A stretch of DNA of 64,000 nt from Bryobacterales bacterium (lineage in GTDB: Bacteria > Acidobacteriota > Terriglobia > Bryobacterales > UBA6623). A program made the position numbers and the translations under genes. Location: contig JAPPMB010000015.1 in NCBI GenBank assembly GCA_028819255.1, positions 139,226 to 203,225 of the forward strand. Direction: 5' to 3'. Under the pieces are notes generated by a model. The model was given only the letters and a program-made list of their open reading frames with translations, searched no databases and was not told the origin of the DNA. Shown piece after piece: positions 9,679 through 18,812 of the stretch. Positions within the stretch are counted from its first letter, which is position 1; each line of letters begins with the position of its first letter.

Positions 9679-10746
9679 CTAGCGACGCCTCGAACGGCGC
9701 ACCGTAACCCGCATGGCGCTCTCGATCACAGGCTGAACGACCAAGGCCATCGCCTTGTATCCCTCCGCGTTCGGATGCAGCCCGTCATCGGAGAAGTCGT
9801 GGCGCAAGCGTCCATCGGAATCGGTCATTGCTCGGTGGTAGTCCAGGTACGTCCAGCCCTTCTGCTTGCACAGGGTCTCGAGCCACTGGTTCAGCCCGAT
9901 GATCCGGGCTGGGTCCCGAAGCCTCGACCTGTGGAAGCGCGGGTCGGCTCCTCGGTCGTAGTCGTGGACAGGAAGAATGGAGGCCATGATCGGATGCACG
10001 CCCGACGATTCCGCGATCATTCCGATCGCTTCCAGGTTGTTTCGGATCGTGGCGTCAGGAACCCTCCTGGCGAGGTCGTTCGTGCCGCCCAAGACGATGA
10101 CCATCGAAGCCCGAAGGTCTAGTACATCGGGCTTGGCCCGTCCGAGCAGCTGGCCGGTGATCTGGCCGGAAATCCCGCGGTTGTAGTAGGGCTTGCCGAT
10201 GAAGTACTGGTCCAGATTCCACCCCGCTGTGATGGAGTCTCCAAGAAACACGACTCGCGGCCCTTCGTCCGCAGCCATTCCGATCCTCCGGTTCTCGTCG
10301 GCGTATCGGCGGACGTTGTCCCGGTCCGAGCCGAGGACCAGTTCCTCCCGTGAGTCGAGGGTCGCGCGGAAGTGAGCCTCGAGCCGCCGAATGGATTCCC
10401 TGAGATCGGCAAGCTGTCCGTCAATGTCCTCGGAGAACTCCGCAGGTTTCGGCAGCGTGTCAGATAGCAGGAGGTACGCCTTGGCATTCAGGAGCAATCC
10501 GTAGACGATGCCGCTGTGATGGGGGTTCGGGGCTGTCTCCAGGGTCCTGACACCCTGCCGGAAGTTCTCTGCAAGCGGCGCACCTGCCCGAGAAAGCTCA
10601 GGCATGACGATGCGGGTGACCTCCAGGAGGTCGGAAATGCGACGCATGAGCTGCGCCGACTCGCGCCCGCTCAGCATTTCGCCGGATGCGACGGATCCCG
10701 TCAGGAACACCGCGGCGGTCACTAGCAGGACCGACAGGCTTGGCAT
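9679..10746 (-). CDS. Exported SGNH/GDSL-family hydrolase
   Basis: A 355-residue protein with a signal peptide (MPSLSVLLVTAAVFLTGSVA) and a C-terminal SGNH hydrolase domain. Block I is VVFLGDSITAGW (nucleophile Ser), block II glycine is in YYNRGISGQITGQL, block III Asn is in VIVLGGTNDLARR, and block V is DDGLHPNAEGY (Asp/His). The ~150 residues between the signal and the hydrolase domain are helical and of unknown role. It probably de-esterifies a glycan, lipid or cell-wall polymer in the periplasm. It sits 13 nt behind the GT9 gene on the same strand, so it is likely co-transcribed with surface-polysaccharide genes. Confidence 0.85.
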   Translation of the reverse strand: MPSLSVLLVTAAVFLTGSVASGEMLSGRESAQLMRRISDLLEVTRIVMPELSRAGAPLAENFRQGVRTLETAPNPHHSGIVYGLLLNAKAYLLLSDTLPKPAEFSEDIDGQLADLRESIRRLEAHFRATLDSREELVLGSDRDNVRRYADENRRIGMAADEGPRVVFLGDSITAGWNLDQYFIGKPYYNRGISGQITGQLLGRAKPDVLDLRASMVIVLGGTNDLARRVPDATIRNNLEAIGMIAESSGVHPIMASILPVHDYDRGADPRFHRSRLRDPARIIGLNQWLETLCKQKGWTYLDYHRAMTDSDGRLRHDFSDDGLHPNAEGYKAMALVVQPVIESAMRVTVRRSRRR

Positions 10747-10759
10747 GCCTACCACTCTA

Positions 10760-11839
10760 CTAGTCTTGAATCCCGTCGTCGGAATCGATGGGCAAGGGCC
10801 TTGAACGGGACGAGCTGAGGATTGCTGCCAGTACCTCGTGCACCATTGCAGGACTGCAGGCCTCCATCGCGTCGCTGTGTCCTCGATGACGCCTATAGCT
10901 CGTTCTCGCATCCGGATTCCGGATTACCGCAATCCCCGTCCCGTAAGGCCCGTTCCGCCCTGGGTCCGTCGGTCCGAATATCGCGATTCCAGGCTTGCCT
11001 AGGGCTGCGGCCAGATGCAAGGGTCCACTGTCCACACCCACCACGGCCTCCGCGGCCCGGGTCGCTCCAATCAGTTCCTCGAGAGTGGACGGATGGGGAA
11101 TCACGGCCCCGTAGGGTGCCGAGCGGCGGATCTCCTCCGCAACGCGCTCCCGCCCCGGAATGCAGTCTGCTACCAGCGGGACGCGGTGGGTGTCCCAGAT
11201 TCTACTGGCCAGTTCGGAGAAGTGCCGAACCGGCCACTCCTTGTGGCCCCAGCCCGCCTGGGGGCTCGCAAGAACAAACCGCTTCGGCAGGCCGGCTGAT
11301 CGCTTGCCTCTCGGCAACAGGAACACCGCCGGGCCCGGGTTGGGCCTGCCGGAGGCAAACGCAGCGAGACCGCGGTAGCGGTCAACCACATGTGCAGCGG
11401 ATGACGATGCCAGCCGGTTGTAGAGGAGGCCGGCAGGCGGCTCCCTCAGCAACGTCGGCTCGAAGCCTGCCACGCAGCGGGCTCCGCTCAGGTTGGCAAT
11501 TAACGCCGACTTGATCAGTCCCTGAAAATCGAGCGCGAGGTCAAGATCCATCGCTCGCAGTCTTTGCGCAAGCCCTTTGGCGGTCCTCCAGGAGCCTTGC
11601 CTGAACCAGAAACGCCGCAGCCTTCGAAGGCTGACAGGTATCGCGCGGTCAATGGCTGGATTTCCCTCGAGGATTGGCATCCACCGCCTGTCCACGGCCC
11701 ACACGATGTGTGCGTCCGGGGCCGCGGCCCGCAAGTCCGCCACGGCGGGCAGGGTGTGAATGATGTCCCCCATCGCGCCCAGACGCACGACGAGGATGCG
11801 GGGACGCCCGTCAGAGACTGGAATGTAGTTCAAGTACAT
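10760..11839 (-). CDS. Glycosyltransferase family 9 (heptosyltransferase-like)
   Basis: A 359-residue GT9 enzyme of the WaaC/WaaF type, transferring a sugar (heptose in known members) from a nucleotide donor to the lipopolysaccharide core at the inner membrane. N-terminal acceptor domain: RPRILVVRLGAMGDIIHTLP. C-terminal donor domain: EAVVGVDSGPLHLAAALGKP followed by GIAIFGPTDPGRNGPYG, the family signature. ATG 11839 overlaps the end of the RfaE-like gene by 29 nt, indicating translational coupling. A SGNH hydrolase follows. Which sugar is used cannot be told from sequence. Confidence 0.9.
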   Translation of the reverse strand: MYLNYIPVSDGRPRILVVRLGAMGDIIHTLPAVADLRAAAPDAHIVWAVDRRWMPILEGNPAIDRAIPVSLRRLRRFWFRQGSWRTAKGLAQRLRAMDLDLALDFQGLIKSALIANLSGARCVAGFEPTLLREPPAGLLYNRLASSSAAHVVDRYRGLAAFASGRPNPGPAVFLLPRGKRSAGLPKRFVLASPQAGWGHKEWPVRHFSELASRIWDTHRVPLVADCIPGRERVAEEIRRSAPYGAVIPHPSTLEELIGATRAAEAVVGVDSGPLHLAAALGKPGIAIFGPTDPGRNGPYGTGIAVIRNPDARTSYRRHRGHSDAMEACSPAMVHEVLAAILSSSRSRPLPIDSDDGIQD

Positions 11840-12188
11840 CGCGGATCACATCTCGTGCCTGAACAGCATCGACATCGATGACGGAATCCCCTGAGTACAC
11901 CGATGTGATGTCGTCCGCCTCTGAAGCGTGGCAAAGGCAGACCCAGTCGACCGATTCCAGCGCCGCGATCATTTGCGCCCGGTCGCAACCTTGAAGCGGA
12001 GCCGGGCGGGAATCCGAATCCTTGTACACCAGGACCACCAAGGCGCCATCGGCGGGCTTGGCGGACTGGAGCAGCGCGCACGTCTCGGCCGTCAGAACAT
12101 CGAACCAGCCCTTGGCGATCCGCATGCCGGCGCACAGCACAGGCAAGGAGGCCGGTTCGACGATCTTTGTGCGGGTGTCGAACTCCAA
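11811..12188 (-). CDS. RfaE/HldE-like nucleotidyltransferase-fold protein lacking the HxGH motif
   Basis: A 125-residue protein whose order of motifs follows the adenylyltransferase domain of HldE/RfaE. KGWFDVLTAETCALLQSAKP parallels NGCFDxLHxGHxxxLxxA, ADGALVVLVYKDSD parallels GDxLIVxxNSD, and DRAQMIAALESVDWV parallels the R...L..L..VD.V segment. The catalytic HxGH reads TAET here, so nucleotidyl transfer is unlikely. The start is TTG 12188, with TATCTT 6 nt before it; an internal ATG (residue 22) is an alternative. It heads an operon with a GT9 heptosyltransferase, which fits descent from ADP-heptose synthesis, but its present role may be regulatory or structural. Confidence 0.55.
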   Translation of the reverse strand: MEFDTRTKIVEPASLPVLCAGMRIAKGWFDVLTAETCALLQSAKPADGALVVLVYKDSDSRPAPLQGCDRAQMIAALESVDWVCLCHASEADDITSVYSGDSVIDVDAVQARDVIRDVLELHSSL

Positions 12189-12194
12189 TGTCCC

Positions 12195-12200
12195 AAGATA
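12195..12200 (-). promoter_or_regulatory. Candidate -10 box, operon of GT9
   Basis: The minus strand reads TATCTT, six bases before the TTG start at 12188. It is a weaker match than the other -10 boxes described here, but has the same start-codon spacing. Confidence 0.35.
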
Positions 12201-12365
12201 CCGCGAGGCACGGAACCGGGCGATGTTCAGCCTTCACGTGGTTCAACGGCCGAATTGAGGCGGCGGGATGCGAGTGCCGACAGGCGACGGATCCACGTTC
12301 CAGCCCTGCCTTCGCTCGGCAACCGCGCCGCCGTCCCATTGGGCGATACTGGGGGCGATTCCGCC

Positions 12366-13250
12366 ATGCTGCCCACCGGCGAACGCCTCGTACCGACAGC
12401 CGGCAACGACGACCTGCGCAACGAGCACATGTCACGGTACGCTTTCGCAGAACCCCTCGCGGCAGGCAAGAGGGTTCTGGATGCCGGCTGCGGAACGGGC
12501 TACGGTCCGGCACGACTCGCGGCCTCAGCTTTGAGCGTTCTTGCGGTGGACTCGGCAATCGAAGCGATCCTGCACGGACGGGCGACCTATCCGAATGTGC
12601 GATTCGTCCAGGCCGACTGCAGGGCGCTGCCCATCACCGACCTCTCAGTCGACCTCGTGGTCGCGTTCGAGGTGATAGAACACTTGGAACGCTGGGTGGA
12701 CCTGATCAGGGAAGCGGCCCGTGTCCTCGCCAAGGGGGGCGTTTTCCTTGTCTCCACCCCGAACCGCCCCTACTACCAGACGACTCGAGAGCGGGCGAAC
12801 CCGTTTCACGTCCACGAATTCGACTACGCGGAGTTCCGCACGGCACTCTCGGAGTTCTTTAAACACGTCGAGATCTTCTTTGAGAATCATGTTCCGGCCA
12901 TTGCGTTCACCTCGGAGGGCCGAAGACCGGCCCGCACTCAGTTCGAGCATCCCAGACAGGATCCGGAACACGCCAATTTCTTCGTCGCGGCATGCTCAAT
13001 GAGCCCCCTCGAAGCCCATCCGAACTTTGCGTATCTTCCGCAGTGCGGGAACGTGTTGCGCGAGAGGGAGCGCCACATCGCCAAGTTGAACGAGTGGATC
13101 GCCGTTGCCGAGGCACGTCATGCGGAAGTCGAAGACAGCATGAGCCGCGAGCTGCAGCGACTTCCGTACCGGATCCTCCGCCGAATCGGGCTGGCCCCGC
13201 AGCTCCCGGCCAAGTGGTCGGAATCCGTCCGCGCGCCGGACGGGCAATAG
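12366..13250 (+). CDS. Class I SAM-dependent methyltransferase
   Basis: A 294-residue methyltransferase. Motif I KRVLDAGCGTGYGPARLA (SAM-binding glycine loop), an acidic end of strand 2 (SVLAVDSAIEA), FVQADCRALPI, and DLVVAFEVIEHLERW with VLAKGGVFLVSTPNRPYY are the usual order. Its N-terminus TGERLVPTAGNDDLRNEHMS and the NPFHVHEFDYAEFR segment place it among methyltransferases linked with surface polysaccharide and glycosyltransferase genes. A C-terminal helical tail (ERHIAKLNEWIAVAEARH) resembles the coiled parts of such proteins. ATG 12366 is the first codon at which family similarity starts. It is divergent from the GT9 operon and ends exactly where the next, opposite gene ends. Confidence 0.85.
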   Translation: MLPTGERLVPTAGNDDLRNEHMSRYAFAEPLAAGKRVLDAGCGTGYGPARLAASALSVLAVDSAIEAILHGRATYPNVRFVQADCRALPITDLSVDLVVAFEVIEHLERWVDLIREAARVLAKGGVFLVSTPNRPYYQTTRERANPFHVHEFDYAEFRTALSEFFKHVEIFFENHVPAIAFTSEGRRPARTQFEHPRQDPEHANFFVAACSMSPLEAHPNFAYLPQCGNVLRERERHIAKLNEWIAVAEARHAEVEDSMSRELQRLPYRILRRIGLAPQLPAKWSESVRAPDGQ

Positions 13251-13949
13251 TCAGCGCTTGTAGAACCAGAGCCAGTAATACTGTGTGCCGGCTCCCGTGC
13301 TGTGTCGCAACTCGAACCCATGACGCTCCGCCATTCGTGCTGCCTGGCGTTCGGAAACGCTTGCTCCCAGCCAGGTGCCCCGACCGCCGCCCCGCCACCC
13401 CGAGCCCCGGTAGCCCTGGACCTGAAACTTGAAGAGCGACCCTCGACGAAGGAGGCGGCCGACTTCGCCGACGTATCGGTCGATCAACGCCAAGCTCGGG
13501 ATGTGCTGAAACACAATGAACGAGAACGCAAAGTCGAACTCCATCGCCCCCACAGCTCCCAGGTCCGTGCCAGTGTTGCGATGCACATGTGCGTTTGGGC
13601 TTCCTCGCAGGTAGCCACGGGCACGACGCACCATTTCTCCGCTCACGTCAACGCCATGCACTTCGCCGAATGTCGCGGCCAGCGCCCTGGTCATTCGGCC
13701 CACCCCGCACCCAATTTCCAGCACTCGCATTTCGGCGGGATCGCGACCCTGGCAAACGTTCTCGATGTCGCCGAGGATCTGGTCTCGCACGTTTTCTTCC
13801 CCTGTGGAAAAGAAGTCGTCCTCGTCCCAGTGCTTGCGGCCGGTGTTGACGAAGTGTAGAGCATCCCTTCTGGCTCTGCGGTCCCAGTCCCTGCGCATCT
13901 TGCGTGACAGGCGGGCAAGTCGAATCCTGCCAAGCGTGTCGCGATTCAT
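13251..13949 (-). CDS. Class I SAM-dependent methyltransferase
   Basis: A 232-residue protein. Motif I is MRVLEIGCGVGRMTRALA, followed by VHGVDVSGEMVRRARGY, GAMEFDFAFSFIVFQHIPS (motif II/III region) and RLLRRGSLFKFQVQG. The N-terminal helices (WDRRARRDALHFVNT) are typical of small methyltransferases acting on low-molecular-weight or sugar substrates. Start at ATG 13949; the frame stays open upstream but reads as noise. Its stop codon abuts the stop of the plus-strand methyltransferase with no base between. Substrate unknown; the setting suggests cell-envelope glycan modification. Confidence 0.8.
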   Translation of the reverse strand: MNRDTLGRIRLARLSRKMRRDWDRRARRDALHFVNTGRKHWDEDDFFSTGEENVRDQILGDIENVCQGRDPAEMRVLEIGCGVGRMTRALAATFGEVHGVDVSGEMVRRARGYLRGSPNAHVHRNTGTDLGAVGAMEFDFAFSFIVFQHIPSLALIDRYVGEVGRLLRRGSLFKFQVQGYRGSGWRGGGRGTWLGASVSERQAARMAERHGFELRHSTGAGTQYYWLWFYKR

Positions 13950-14032
13950 GAGTCCGCTATGGCGAGCCGGGCTCCAAGCGTGTGGGCAGCGCGGCAAGGT
14001 CCGACCCAGGCCGGACGAACAATCCTGGCCGC

Positions 14033-15406
14033 CTAGGCAAACAGCTCCCTGACTACCCGGTTGGCGAGCATCTTCGTCGGGGAGAAGATCTCGATGTAGT
14101 GATATGCCCGCCCGGATGGGGTTTCCTCGATCGTCTTTGTCCAATCGATCCCCATCGCCGAATAGATGGTCGTGACCAGATCCTCCGGATACACGGGCCT
14201 GTTGCCGCTCCAGCCGTAATCGGTGATCTCTGCGCCGCTTTCGTTGGTCGCGCCGAGGACCTGTCCGGGCCTTACGCCGCCGCCCGCAAACAGGCCTGTA
14301 AAGGCGTACTGGTAGTGGTCGCGGCCGGCGATGTTCGTGAGTTCGCCCGGCGTCCGGCCGAATTCACCCGCACAGACGATGAGAGTCTCGTCGAGCACCG
14401 AAGTTCCGTCGCTTCTCCTTGTCATCTCAAGATCGTCCAGCAGCCGGCTTAGGGCCGTGTCAAGTTGGTGGGATCTCCTGTAGAAGTTGTCCGGCTTGTA
14501 GATCGATCCGTGGTGGTCCCAGTCTTCGTGCGTCAGAAAGATGAAGTGCGTGCCGGCATCGGCCACGACTAGGTTGCGCGCGAGCACAAACGAGTCGCCG
14601 ACAGGGTTGCCGCCGTATCTGGCCCGGTCCTCGTCGCCGATGCTGAAGATGTCGGCGCTTCGAGGGTCCGACATGATCTCAACGGCGCCTTCGTAGTGGC
14701 TGTGGAAGTCGCGGAACACCTTTCGCTCGAGGGCAGGGTCGTTTCGCAGCCGCCCGTCGAATTCCCGCAGCAGGTTCCACCGGCGATCGAAGTTGCGCAA
14801 CTCCTCCTTGCGAGGCGCAAGAGCGGAAATGTCGGAGGACGTGTTTACGTGGAAGGGCGCGAACCCGCCCGGCAGGAATCCCGCTCCAATCAGCCCGACC
14901 TGGGGAAAGGTGTTGAACCCGACAAACGGGGGCAGGGAATCGGAGTCCCTCCGGTCGCCGGCGTACTCGTACGCCACGACCGACCCGACGGCGGGCAGTT
15001 CGGGAGCGAGGGCCGGGTTGTGCTGGTGTCCCGTCTGCATGTAGTACTGGCCCCGTCCGTGCTGGCTTTCCCAGGTCGCCATCGAGCGAAGCAGCGAGTA
15101 CTTGTCGCGTCTCGCTGCGAGTTCCGGATAGAGACCCATCGGCCACTTCCCGACACCCGGAATGCTCTGCACGCCGAAATCCTCTGGGGTCCATGGCCCT
15201 TCCTTGAAGTCCCACGAGTCAACGTGCGACTGTCCGCCCTCGAGCATCACGAAGATGCAGAACCGCGCGGTGCGGCTTCCGGAGGCCCGGCCACCGGCCT
15301 TGGCGCGGGGCTGGACAAGCGGCAAGAAGTGGTACCCGGTGACCGCGACGGAGCCAACACGCAGCATTTCCCTCCGGGTGAGGAAATGGTCTTCGAATCT
15401 TGCCAT
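14033..15406 (-). CDS. DUF1501 exported protein
   Basis: A 457-residue protein of the DUF1501 family, which has an alkaline-phosphatase/sulfatase-like fold but unknown activity. It begins with a twin-arginine signal (FLTRREMLRVGSVAVTG). Conserved family segments seen: IFVMLEGGQSHVDSWDFKEG, MQTGHQHNPALAPELPAVGS, FLTHEDWDHHGSIYKPDN, and LIVCAGEFGRTPGELTNIAG with RDHYQYAFTGLFAGGGV. The start ATG 15406 has a strong Shine-Dalgarno (GGGAGGG). It lies 20 nt behind a DUF1549/DUF1553 gene; the two families nearly always occur as such a pair in Planctomycetes and some Acidobacteriota. It probably works in the periplasm with that partner. Confidence 0.9.
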   Translation of the reverse strand: MARFEDHFLTRREMLRVGSVAVTGYHFLPLVQPRAKAGGRASGSRTARFCIFVMLEGGQSHVDSWDFKEGPWTPEDFGVQSIPGVGKWPMGLYPELAARRDKYSLLRSMATWESQHGRGQYYMQTGHQHNPALAPELPAVGSVVAYEYAGDRRDSDSLPPFVGFNTFPQVGLIGAGFLPGGFAPFHVNTSSDISALAPRKEELRNFDRRWNLLREFDGRLRNDPALERKVFRDFHSHYEGAVEIMSDPRSADIFSIGDEDRARYGGNPVGDSFVLARNLVVADAGTHFIFLTHEDWDHHGSIYKPDNFYRRSHQLDTALSRLLDDLEMTRRSDGTSVLDETLIVCAGEFGRTPGELTNIAGRDHYQYAFTGLFAGGGVRPGQVLGATNESGAEITDYGWSGNRPVYPEDLVTTIYSAMGIDWTKTIEETPSGRAYHYIEIFSPTKMLANRVVRELFA

Positions 15407-15426
15407 GTCGGCCCTCCCGTCGCCGC

Positions 15427-17265
15427 CTACCGGTTGAACAAGAACTCCATCTTGTTCATCAGGACCCACTGCAGGTCCTCGCCCCCTGCCGCTCTCCCAC
15501 GCTCGGCGAGGAGGTCAAGAGCCGCCCGCCTTTCTCGCTCGTCGGGCTCGCGGGTCAGGAATTGCCAGAAGAGGGCTTCCACCATTTCCCCCGCTTCGGC
15601 GTTGCTCGCAAGCAGCGAAGAGAGGTAGCTCCCATCCAAGGGCTTGGCCTTTTCCTTGACAAGGTTGGAGTTCATCATCAGGGCGGCCTGGATGATGGAG
15701 CCTTGGCGCGTCGGTTCATTGAACTCGCGATTCGCCTGGCCGAACGTCTCGCTGAAGAACTGCAGATCCTGCCTCAGCTGCGGGCCGATGGAAGCGCTGC
15801 GCCGAAGGTCGGCGGGCCCGCGCATCTGGACCATGTAACGCACCCGCTTGTCCGTAAGCGGAATCTGGATCGGGACATGGAGGTTCGTGGCCTTGACGAT
15901 CGCATCGTAGACCTGCTCCGCAGACAGCCTGACGAGGAACTTGCGTGCGAAGTGCCGCGCATAGGAAGGTTTCCACTCTGCAGGAAAATCGGCTGAGAGC
16001 TGGTACGCCGAGGAATTCACAATGCGCTTGTGCAGGTGCTGAAGGTCGTATCCGCTGTCGATGAAGTCCTGGGCAAGCTCCTCGAGCAGTTCCGGATGGG
16101 ACGGCTGAACGCCCCATCCCTCGGCAAGGCTTCCGGGATCCATCCGGTAGAAGTCGAAGCCGTCGACAGGATCCACGATGCCCGCACCCATGAATTCAGC
16201 CCAGAAACGATTGACTGTTGCCTTGGCGAACTGCGGATGCGCCGTAAGGATGCGCGCGAGTTCCTCTCGCAGAGGCTTTCCAGGCTGCGGCTCCTCTCCG
16301 CCGAGGATGAATCTCGGGCGCACCAGCCCCTCACGCTGTCGGGCGACCCGGACGGTGCTGGGCGCCGCCCGGGAATAGCCCTTGCGGGCTCCGTCCCTGT
16401 CATCGATCAGGTATTCGTCCTGTGTGTTGCGAAGCTCAACCCTGCGCAGCACCCGGGTGTTTCCGAAGAACGCCGCCTGCGCCCAGAACTCCTCCCGTTT
16501 CCTGGCAGTCAGCCAAGCGTTCACCTTCTCAAGATGGTTGACTCCGTCATGGCACGAAACGCACTGCAGGTTCACACCCATGAAGTGCCTGAAGATCATC
16601 ACCGTCATCTCGTCGGCGGTGTCCTCGTGCATGATTTCGGTGCAGTTGTCGGCGAATACGGCCCACCGGACCAGATAGCTGGCGGGACCCACGTACCAGT
16701 TGCTGCGCGCCTCCGCAGTCAGCAATTCGCGGATGAACTCGTCGTACGGCTGGTTGAGCAGCAGCGCATCCGCCACATAGTCATGGAACAGGTTGCGGCC
16801 TTGCATGCCGACCCGGTTCTGGCTGGTGCGCCAGAGGTCGAGATGCCAGTACGTCCAGCGGTCCCGCCAGTCCACGCCGCCGACCAGCTCGCCTATCAGC
16901 CTGGACCGCTTTGCCGGATCCGGATCGGCCACGAACTCCCGCGCCTCGCCACCGTCCGGAATGCGTCCGATCAGGTCAAGATGGACTCGTCGGAAGAACG
17001 TCGCGTCGTCGGCGAGCGGTGCGTGCGGGATCCCGTCACGCTCGATTCGTCCGAAGATGCGCTCGTCAATGAAATTGACGTGAGGCACGCTTGCCTCTTC
17101 GGCGTGTCCGCCGGGCACGGATGCCTCGGTCTGCCGCGCCAGCGCTTCCGCCACGCCCTCGCCGACAACCGGCGGATGGTCTTCCGGCAGGGCCTGATCG
17201 GCCAGCTGGGCCCCTGCGGAAGAGGTGAGGGCCAGACCCAGCGCCAGGAGACTCGCTCTATTCAT
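15427..17265 (-). CDS. DUF1549/DUF1553 exported protein with a CxxCH motif
   Basis: A 612-residue protein with a Sec signal peptide (MNRASLLALGLALTSSAGAQ). The DUF1549 domain (~65-260) contains FFRRVHLDLIGRIPDGGEAR, WRDRWTYWHLDLWRTS and a CVSCH haem-attachment motif at 235-239. DUF1553 (~340-610) contains FAKATVNRFWAEFMGAGIVD, HPELLEELAQDFIDSGYD, IVNSSAYQLSADFPAEW and RQGSIIQAALMMNS. The N-terminal cytochrome domain present in the longer homologue at 30210-33404 is absent. Start ATG 17265 has GGAGGACGAGGAA just upstream. It is the first gene of an operon with the DUF1501 gene. The biochemical role of the family is not established. Confidence 0.88.
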   Translation of the reverse strand: MNRASLLALGLALTSSAGAQLADQALPEDHPPVVGEGVAEALARQTEASVPGGHAEEASVPHVNFIDERIFGRIERDGIPHAPLADDATFFRRVHLDLIGRIPDGGEAREFVADPDPAKRSRLIGELVGGVDWRDRWTYWHLDLWRTSQNRVGMQGRNLFHDYVADALLLNQPYDEFIRELLTAEARSNWYVGPASYLVRWAVFADNCTEIMHEDTADEMTVMIFRHFMGVNLQCVSCHDGVNHLEKVNAWLTARKREEFWAQAAFFGNTRVLRRVELRNTQDEYLIDDRDGARKGYSRAAPSTVRVARQREGLVRPRFILGGEEPQPGKPLREELARILTAHPQFAKATVNRFWAEFMGAGIVDPVDGFDFYRMDPGSLAEGWGVQPSHPELLEELAQDFIDSGYDLQHLHKRIVNSSAYQLSADFPAEWKPSYARHFARKFLVRLSAEQVYDAIVKATNLHVPIQIPLTDKRVRYMVQMRGPADLRRSASIGPQLRQDLQFFSETFGQANREFNEPTRQGSIIQAALMMNSNLVKEKAKPLDGSYLSSLLASNAEAGEMVEALFWQFLTREPDERERRAALDLLAERGRAAGGEDLQWVLMNKMEFLFNR

Positions 17266-17330
17266 TTCCCTCGTCCTCCAGTGTAGTTGCCCGGCAACCG
17301 CCACTCGCCGGCGCGAGTCGGCGTTTGCCC

Positions 17331-18812
17331 CTAGAACGGCGGCGGCTCGTCTTGATCTCCGCCATCGTCCGTGCCCGCATACTCCTCCTCGGAGTACGAC
17401 TGCTCATCCACGGGATCCACGAACTTCGCGAACCGGTTTCTGAACGCAAGCTTGACCCTGCCCGTCGGACCGTTGCGCTGCTTTCCGATAATGAGTTCGG
17501 CGGTGCCCTCCAGCGTCTTGTCATCCGGCTTGTAGACTTCTTCGCGAAAGACGAAGCAGACCACGTCGGCGTCCTGCTCGATGGACCCGGAATCGCGCAG
17601 GTCGCTGAGAATTGGCCGGTGGCCCTTCCTCCCCGGCGCTTCCGGCGCCCGGCTCAGCTGCGACAGGGCGAGGACCGGGACGTCAAGGTCCTTGGCGAGC
17701 AGCTTCAACCCCCGGGAGAAGCTCGAGATCTCCTGCACACGATTCTCCACTCTTCCCTTCGACGCCATGAGCTGGAGGTAGTCGACCACGACAAGAGCCA
17801 GGCCGTGTTCCGACTGGAGCCGGCGGCACTTCGCCGCGAGCTCAATGATGTTCAGGTCCGCGGAGTCGTCAATGAACAGCCGGCTCTGCACCAGGTCATT
17901 CAACGCGCTCGACAGCTGTGCTCCGTACCTGCTTGTCCTTCCTTGCCGGAATGCCATCTGGTCGACATTGGCCAACGAGCACAGCATCCGCGTCAGCAAC
18001 GCCTCGCGAGACATTTCAAGCGAGAAGATCGCGACCGGGCGGCCCGGCTCGTCCCCGCGGGAAATCGCCACGTGGGTGGCAATGTTCAAGGCCATGGCCG
18101 TCTTGCCCATGGCGGGCCGGCCCGCCAGCACGACCAGCTGTCCGCCGCGCAATCCGTTCGTCATCTCATTGAACGCGAGAAAAGGCGTGAACAGGCCCTT
18201 CGGCCGCTTGGTCGGATCCAGAAAGGCGCTGACGCCGCCTTCGATGCCGTCCAATGTCTCGCGCGGGCTCTCCAGGCCTGACCGGAGCAATTCGTTCCCG
18301 ACCTTCATCACAGCCAGTTCGGAGTCGGCAAGGACGTCGTCGACCTCGCGTCCCGACTCGTCAAGGCAGCTGGCGATGATTCCCTGCGCTGTGGAGATGA
18401 GCTTCCGGAGAACGGACTTGTTCTTGACGATCCTCACGTAGCTCTCGATGCTCGACAAACGCGGCATTCCCTCGGTGAGCTGCGCGAGGTAGGCGTAGCC
18501 GCCGACGTTCTCCAGCCAGCCGAACTTCTTGAGCTCGTCCGCAAGCATCAGGAATTCGATCCGCTCGCCGCGCTCATGGAGCCCATGCATGCATCTGAGA
18601 ATGCGACGGTGCTTCTCGGTGTAGAAATCCACCTCGTCAAGCGAGCCCGCCACCTGGGAGAACTTTGTGTCGTCGAGAAGGACAGTTCCGAGCACGAACA
18701 TCTCGGCTTCGATGTTGACGGGCACGCCCCGCTCCAGCGCGAGGGCTCCCAGGTCGGGTTGGCGGCCGGGGCTCGGAGCCCGCTGATCGATTTGCTGCTG
18801 CGTCTCAGCCAT
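17331..18812 (-). CDS. dnaB: Replicative DNA helicase
   Basis: A 493-residue DnaB, the hexameric 5'-3' helicase that unwinds DNA at the replication fork and recruits primase. The N-terminal domain starts at NIEAEMFVLGTVLLDD (the usual 'P.. xEAExxxLG' start). The linker is followed by the RecA-type ATPase: Walker A GRPAMGKTAMALN at ~231, VAIFSLEMSREALLTRMLCS, Walker B LALVVVDYLQLM, and the C-terminal LSQLSRAPEAPGRKGHRPIL with DLRDSGSIEQDADVV. No intein is present. Length is normal. The dnaG primase lies elsewhere in this window (41.9-43.7 kb). Confidence 0.97.
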   Translation of the reverse strand: MAETQQQIDQRAPSPGRQPDLGALALERGVPVNIEAEMFVLGTVLLDDTKFSQVAGSLDEVDFYTEKHRRILRCMHGLHERGERIEFLMLADELKKFGWLENVGGYAYLAQLTEGMPRLSSIESYVRIVKNKSVLRKLISTAQGIIASCLDESGREVDDVLADSELAVMKVGNELLRSGLESPRETLDGIEGGVSAFLDPTKRPKGLFTPFLAFNEMTNGLRGGQLVVLAGRPAMGKTAMALNIATHVAISRGDEPGRPVAIFSLEMSREALLTRMLCSLANVDQMAFRQGRTSRYGAQLSSALNDLVQSRLFIDDSADLNIIELAAKCRRLQSEHGLALVVVDYLQLMASKGRVENRVQEISSFSRGLKLLAKDLDVPVLALSQLSRAPEAPGRKGHRPILSDLRDSGSIEQDADVVCFVFREEVYKPDDKTLEGTAELIIGKQRNGPTGRVKLAFRNRFAKFVDPVDEQSYSEEEYAGTDDGGDQDEPPPF

